From JBEKHT01 sp049516595 (GTDB lineage Bacteria > Chloroflexota > Anaerolineae > Anaerolineales > RBG-16-64-43): a stretch of 64,000 bases of DNA. The notes under the pieces were generated by a model, which saw only the letters and a program-made list of their open reading frames with translations, had not been told where the DNA came from and ran no database searches. This document shows, in pieces, positions 62,364 through 64,000 of the stretch (position 1 is its first letter; each line of letters begins with the position of its first letter). The DNA lies in contig JBEKSY010000011.1 of NCBI GenBank assembly GCA_049516595.1, positions 1 through 64,000 of the forward strand, read 5' to 3'. The translations under genes and the position numbers were made by a program.

Positions 62364-63212
62364 TTGGCCTTGAGCAGCCCGCGCTTGATCAGACGCCTCA
62401 GGTTCCTCCACATCCCGCGGACGGCCGGCACGACGTTCACGCAGATCCTGCTGCGCCAGTACCGCGGCAAGGCGCGTTTCCAGTTCACGGGCGAGATCGG
62501 CGACGACGTGCGCCGGTATAACGATCTTTCGGAAAGCGAGAGAGAGAACGTGTTCCTGTTCATCGGTCACGCGCCCATCGCGACCGGGGTACCCGCAGCA
62601 GACGGGGCGACGGTGATCACCTTCCTCAGGGATCCGATCGCGCGCGTCAGGTCCTTTTGCCAGCATGTCTACGCGGGCAAGGTTCTCTATCTGAGGGATG
62701 AATTCCCGCCCGAGTCATTCGATCTCGGCCGATTCCTGAGGAGCGGCAAGGGAGAACTGTCCAACCTGCAAACCAAGATGCTGATCAATCGGGGCGTGGT
62801 TGGCTCCCCCTACCTGATCGAGAAGATGTCTGCTTCCGGCGCGAGAGACCTGGCCCTCGAGAACCTCCTGCACAGGATCGCTGGCTACGGCCTCCAAGAG
62901 CGTTTTGATGAGAGTGTCATCGCCTTCAGCGCCATGCTGAATTGGAGCATCCCCGTGTACGTCTCCGTCAACCGGAGCGCCTCTTCCGGTAGGCTTGAAT
63001 TCGAACCACGTCATCTTGAGCAGATAGCCGCGCTCAATGCGATAGACGCCGAGGTATACGAAACGGCGAAGGTCAGATTCGCCAATGCTCAGCGCGATCG
63101 TCGATTCATCCAGGGCAGGCTGGCGATGTTCCGGCTCATCCGGCGGCTATTTGCCGCGCGGGTGAGTGCGGCATCCCGAATCCGGGGGAGAACCCCCTCG
63201 GATGGCCGCTGA
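62364..63212 (+). CDS. Sulfotransferase, carbohydrate family 2-like
   Basis: 282 residues from the chosen TTG. PAPS loop FLHIPRTAGTTFTQILLRQY (about 13-32), typical of heparan/chondroitin-type sulfotransferases, and the 3'-phosphate site VITFLRDPIARVRSF (about 88-102). Further landmarks are FIGHAP and LSNLQTKML. Unlike the two sulfotransferases at 25190-26818 it belongs to the HIPKTAGT group. TTG 62364 has GGGAG upstream; TTG 62307 would add 19 residues of unlikely sequence. The intron lies 230 bases upstream. It could sulfate the same polysaccharide. Confidence 0.82.
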   Translation: MALSSPRLIRRLRFLHIPRTAGTTFTQILLRQYRGKARFQFTGEIGDDVRRYNDLSESERENVFLFIGHAPIATGVPAADGATVITFLRDPIARVRSFCQHVYAGKVLYLRDEFPPESFDLGRFLRSGKGELSNLQTKMLINRGVVGSPYLIEKMSASGARDLALENLLHRIAGYGLQERFDESVIAFSAMLNWSIPVYVSVNRSASSGRLEFEPRHLEQIAALNAIDAEVYETAKVRFANAQRDRRFIQGRLAMFRLIRRLFAARVSAASRIRGRTPSDGR

Positions 63213-63293
63213 CCCTCTAATCACCGCATAATCGTGGAGCCGAGCAAAGCTCATGTCCGGCCACCTTATTCAGTTTGGTTGAAGGACGCGACG

Positions 63294-63806
63294 CTAGGGG
63301 TTTACGGCCTGCAGATAGTTTTGGACGGCCCAACCCTTGCGGGTGGGATCATACAGGCCCTGCAAGTACCACCAGGTGTAGCCGTCCGCCCGCTCGGGGC
63401 CCTGCTGAACCGAGAACACCTCGTTGTCGCCCACCACCAGGAGGATGCCCCCTTTCAGGCTGGGCTTGTCGCGCAGCCGCAAGCCGTCGCTGCCCGTACC
63501 CACCACCTGGACAGACCCGCCTACCCCCAGGACCCCGGGACCCGGTGTCGGCGGGACCGCGCTCGGGGTGGCTTCAAGCGGAACTGGGCTCGCCCCGGGG
63601 GTCAAACTGGGCGGCGGATAGACGGTGAATTGCGGGGGAACGACCTGGGCCGAGCTCGAGGGAAGCGGGAGAGCGAGAAAGAGCGCCCACCCCAGGATCG
63701 CCAGCAGGAGCCCGACAAGACCTCCCAGAGGCCACTGCCACCAAGGAAAGAGCGGAGGACGAGCCGGGCGGCCAGAGCCTTGCGGATCGGTCGGAGAAGA
63801 GGGCAT
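63294..63806 (-). CDS. Membrane-anchored SH3-like domain protein
   Basis: 170 residues. Cytoplasmic Pro-rich start, one transmembrane helix (PLGGLVGLLLAILGWALFLA, about 28-47), a Pro/Ser/Thr linker (about 55-100), then a bacterial SH3-type domain: VQVVGTGSDGLRLRDKPSL, GDNEVFSVQQGPERADGYTW and GWAVQNYLQAV. Such domains bind cell-wall glycans or peptides. ATG 63806 lies eight bases after the stop of the upstream polX gene, so they are probably co-transcribed. Function unknown. Confidence 0.8.
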   Translation of the reverse strand: MPSSPTDPQGSGRPARPPLFPWWQWPLGGLVGLLLAILGWALFLALPLPSSSAQVVPPQFTVYPPPSLTPGASPVPLEATPSAVPPTPGPGVLGVGGSVQVVGTGSDGLRLRDKPSLKGGILLVVGDNEVFSVQQGPERADGYTWWYLQGLYDPTRKGWAVQNYLQAVNP

Positions 63807-63814
63807 GGGGCTGA

Positions 63815-64000
63815 TCACCGGCCCTTCGGCTGGCGCCGCTTGAGCCAATCCTGGATCTTCCCGGTTTTCCAGGCTGTTACCACCTCCTTGCGGGTGAGCC
63901 AGGCGCGTCGGGCGACCCCGACGCCATATTCACGCAGGGCGAACTCCTGTGGGCTGTGAGCGTCCGTGTTGATGGCCAGGAGGCAGCCGAGCTCCGCCGC
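63815..64000 (-). CDS. polX: DNA polymerase X/PHP-domain protein, C-terminal part
   Basis: Partial; the gene runs off the right edge of the window. The visible 61 residues read LGCLLAINTDAHSPQEFALR then EYGVGVARRAWLTRKEVVTA and end DWLKRRQPKGR. NTDAHS is the last metal-binding motif of the PHP domain, and the following helix matches the end of bacterial PolX, a gap-filling repair polymerase with 3'-5' exonuclease activity. A stand-alone PHP phosphoesterase cannot be excluded. Confidence 0.72.
   Translation of the reverse strand, partial: AAELGCLLAINTDAHSPQEFALREYGVGVARRAWLTRKEVVTAWKTGKIQDWLKRRQPKGR

Noticed and set aside
63233..63275. Sequence resembling group II intron domain V (GGAGCCGAGCAAAGCTCATG)
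   Set aside because: The lower helix does not pair properly and no domain VI or upstream intron sequence is present.
1..64000. CRISPR arrays, rRNA or tRNA genes
   Set aside because: No regularly spaced direct repeats, no rRNA core sequence and no tRNA T-loop with a paired acceptor stem were recognised.

Overview
The window is high-GC bacterial DNA with frequent GTG and TTG starts. Its lipoproteins carry Pro/Ser/Thr linkers of repeated TP/SP/TA units. That style, the small-molecule and envelope gene repertoire and the type-5-like uracil-DNA glycosylase fit Chloroflexota (Anaerolineae-like lineages) or a neighbouring uncultured phylum. This is an inference; no rRNA or tRNA gene was seen to settle it.

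Layout. (1) 0-14.4 kb, + strand: a decayed geranylgeranyl-reductase-like gene, a Wzy/O-antigen-ligase membrane protein, an A-T-TE single-module NRPS-like enzyme with its Sfp-type phosphopantetheinyl transferase, a truncated second Wzy, a third Wzy, a WecG/TagA glycosyltransferase, a polyprenyl-phosphate sugar-1-phosphate transferase and an FkbM-GT4 fusion. This is a polysaccharide assembly block. (2) 14.9-33.7 kb, - strand: one long co-directional run with several translational overlaps. It holds three glycosyltransferase genes (four catalytic GT domains), an ABC exporter or flippase, two sulfotransferases, an SGNH protein, an MBOAT acyltransferase, FAAL-ACP-FAAL, a further acyl ligase, a FAS1 lipoprotein and a GH10 xylanase lipoprotein. 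(3) 34-42.8 kb, - strand: a deleted and an intact copy of ATP sulfurylase-APS kinase (PAPS supply), an RmlC with an RmlD tail, a GT39-like membrane transferase and a TPR lytic transglycosylase. (4) 43.4-47.4 kb, +: a second A-T-TE enzyme followed by a dead PPTase. (5) 47.6-51.1 kb, +: mtnA-pfkB-ahcY, an MTA/SAH salvage operon behind a strong sigma-70-type promoter. (6) 51.1-54 kb: two MFS exporters. (7) 54.1-57.35 kb: a mobile element with an IS1-family-like transposase, perfect 18-bp terminal inverted repeats and toxin-antitoxin cargo. (8) 57.5-64 kb: PIG-L deacetylase, UDG, a C45 acyltransferase, FTR1 iron permease, an ORF-less group II intron, a third sulfotransferase, an SH3-like membrane protein and the C-terminus of PolX.

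How it may work together. Blocks 1-3 read as a pathway for a secreted, sulfated and acylated polysaccharide. Sat-CysC makes PAPS, sulfotransferases use it, GTs plus the polyprenyl-P initiator build the repeat, and Wzy or ABC proteins polymerise or export it. A Dlt-like cassette (FAAL to ACP to MBOAT/SGNH) would add an acyl group outside the membrane. The A-T-TE enzymes lack a condensation domain and lack the Asp that normally holds the alpha-amino group, so they probably activate a non-amino acid.

The accessory part is visibly decaying and rearranging: four broken genes (GGR-like, Wzy fragment, Sat-CysC copy, PPTase copy), one chimeric gene (RmlC/RmlD), a TA-carrying IS and an intron without its reverse transcriptase.
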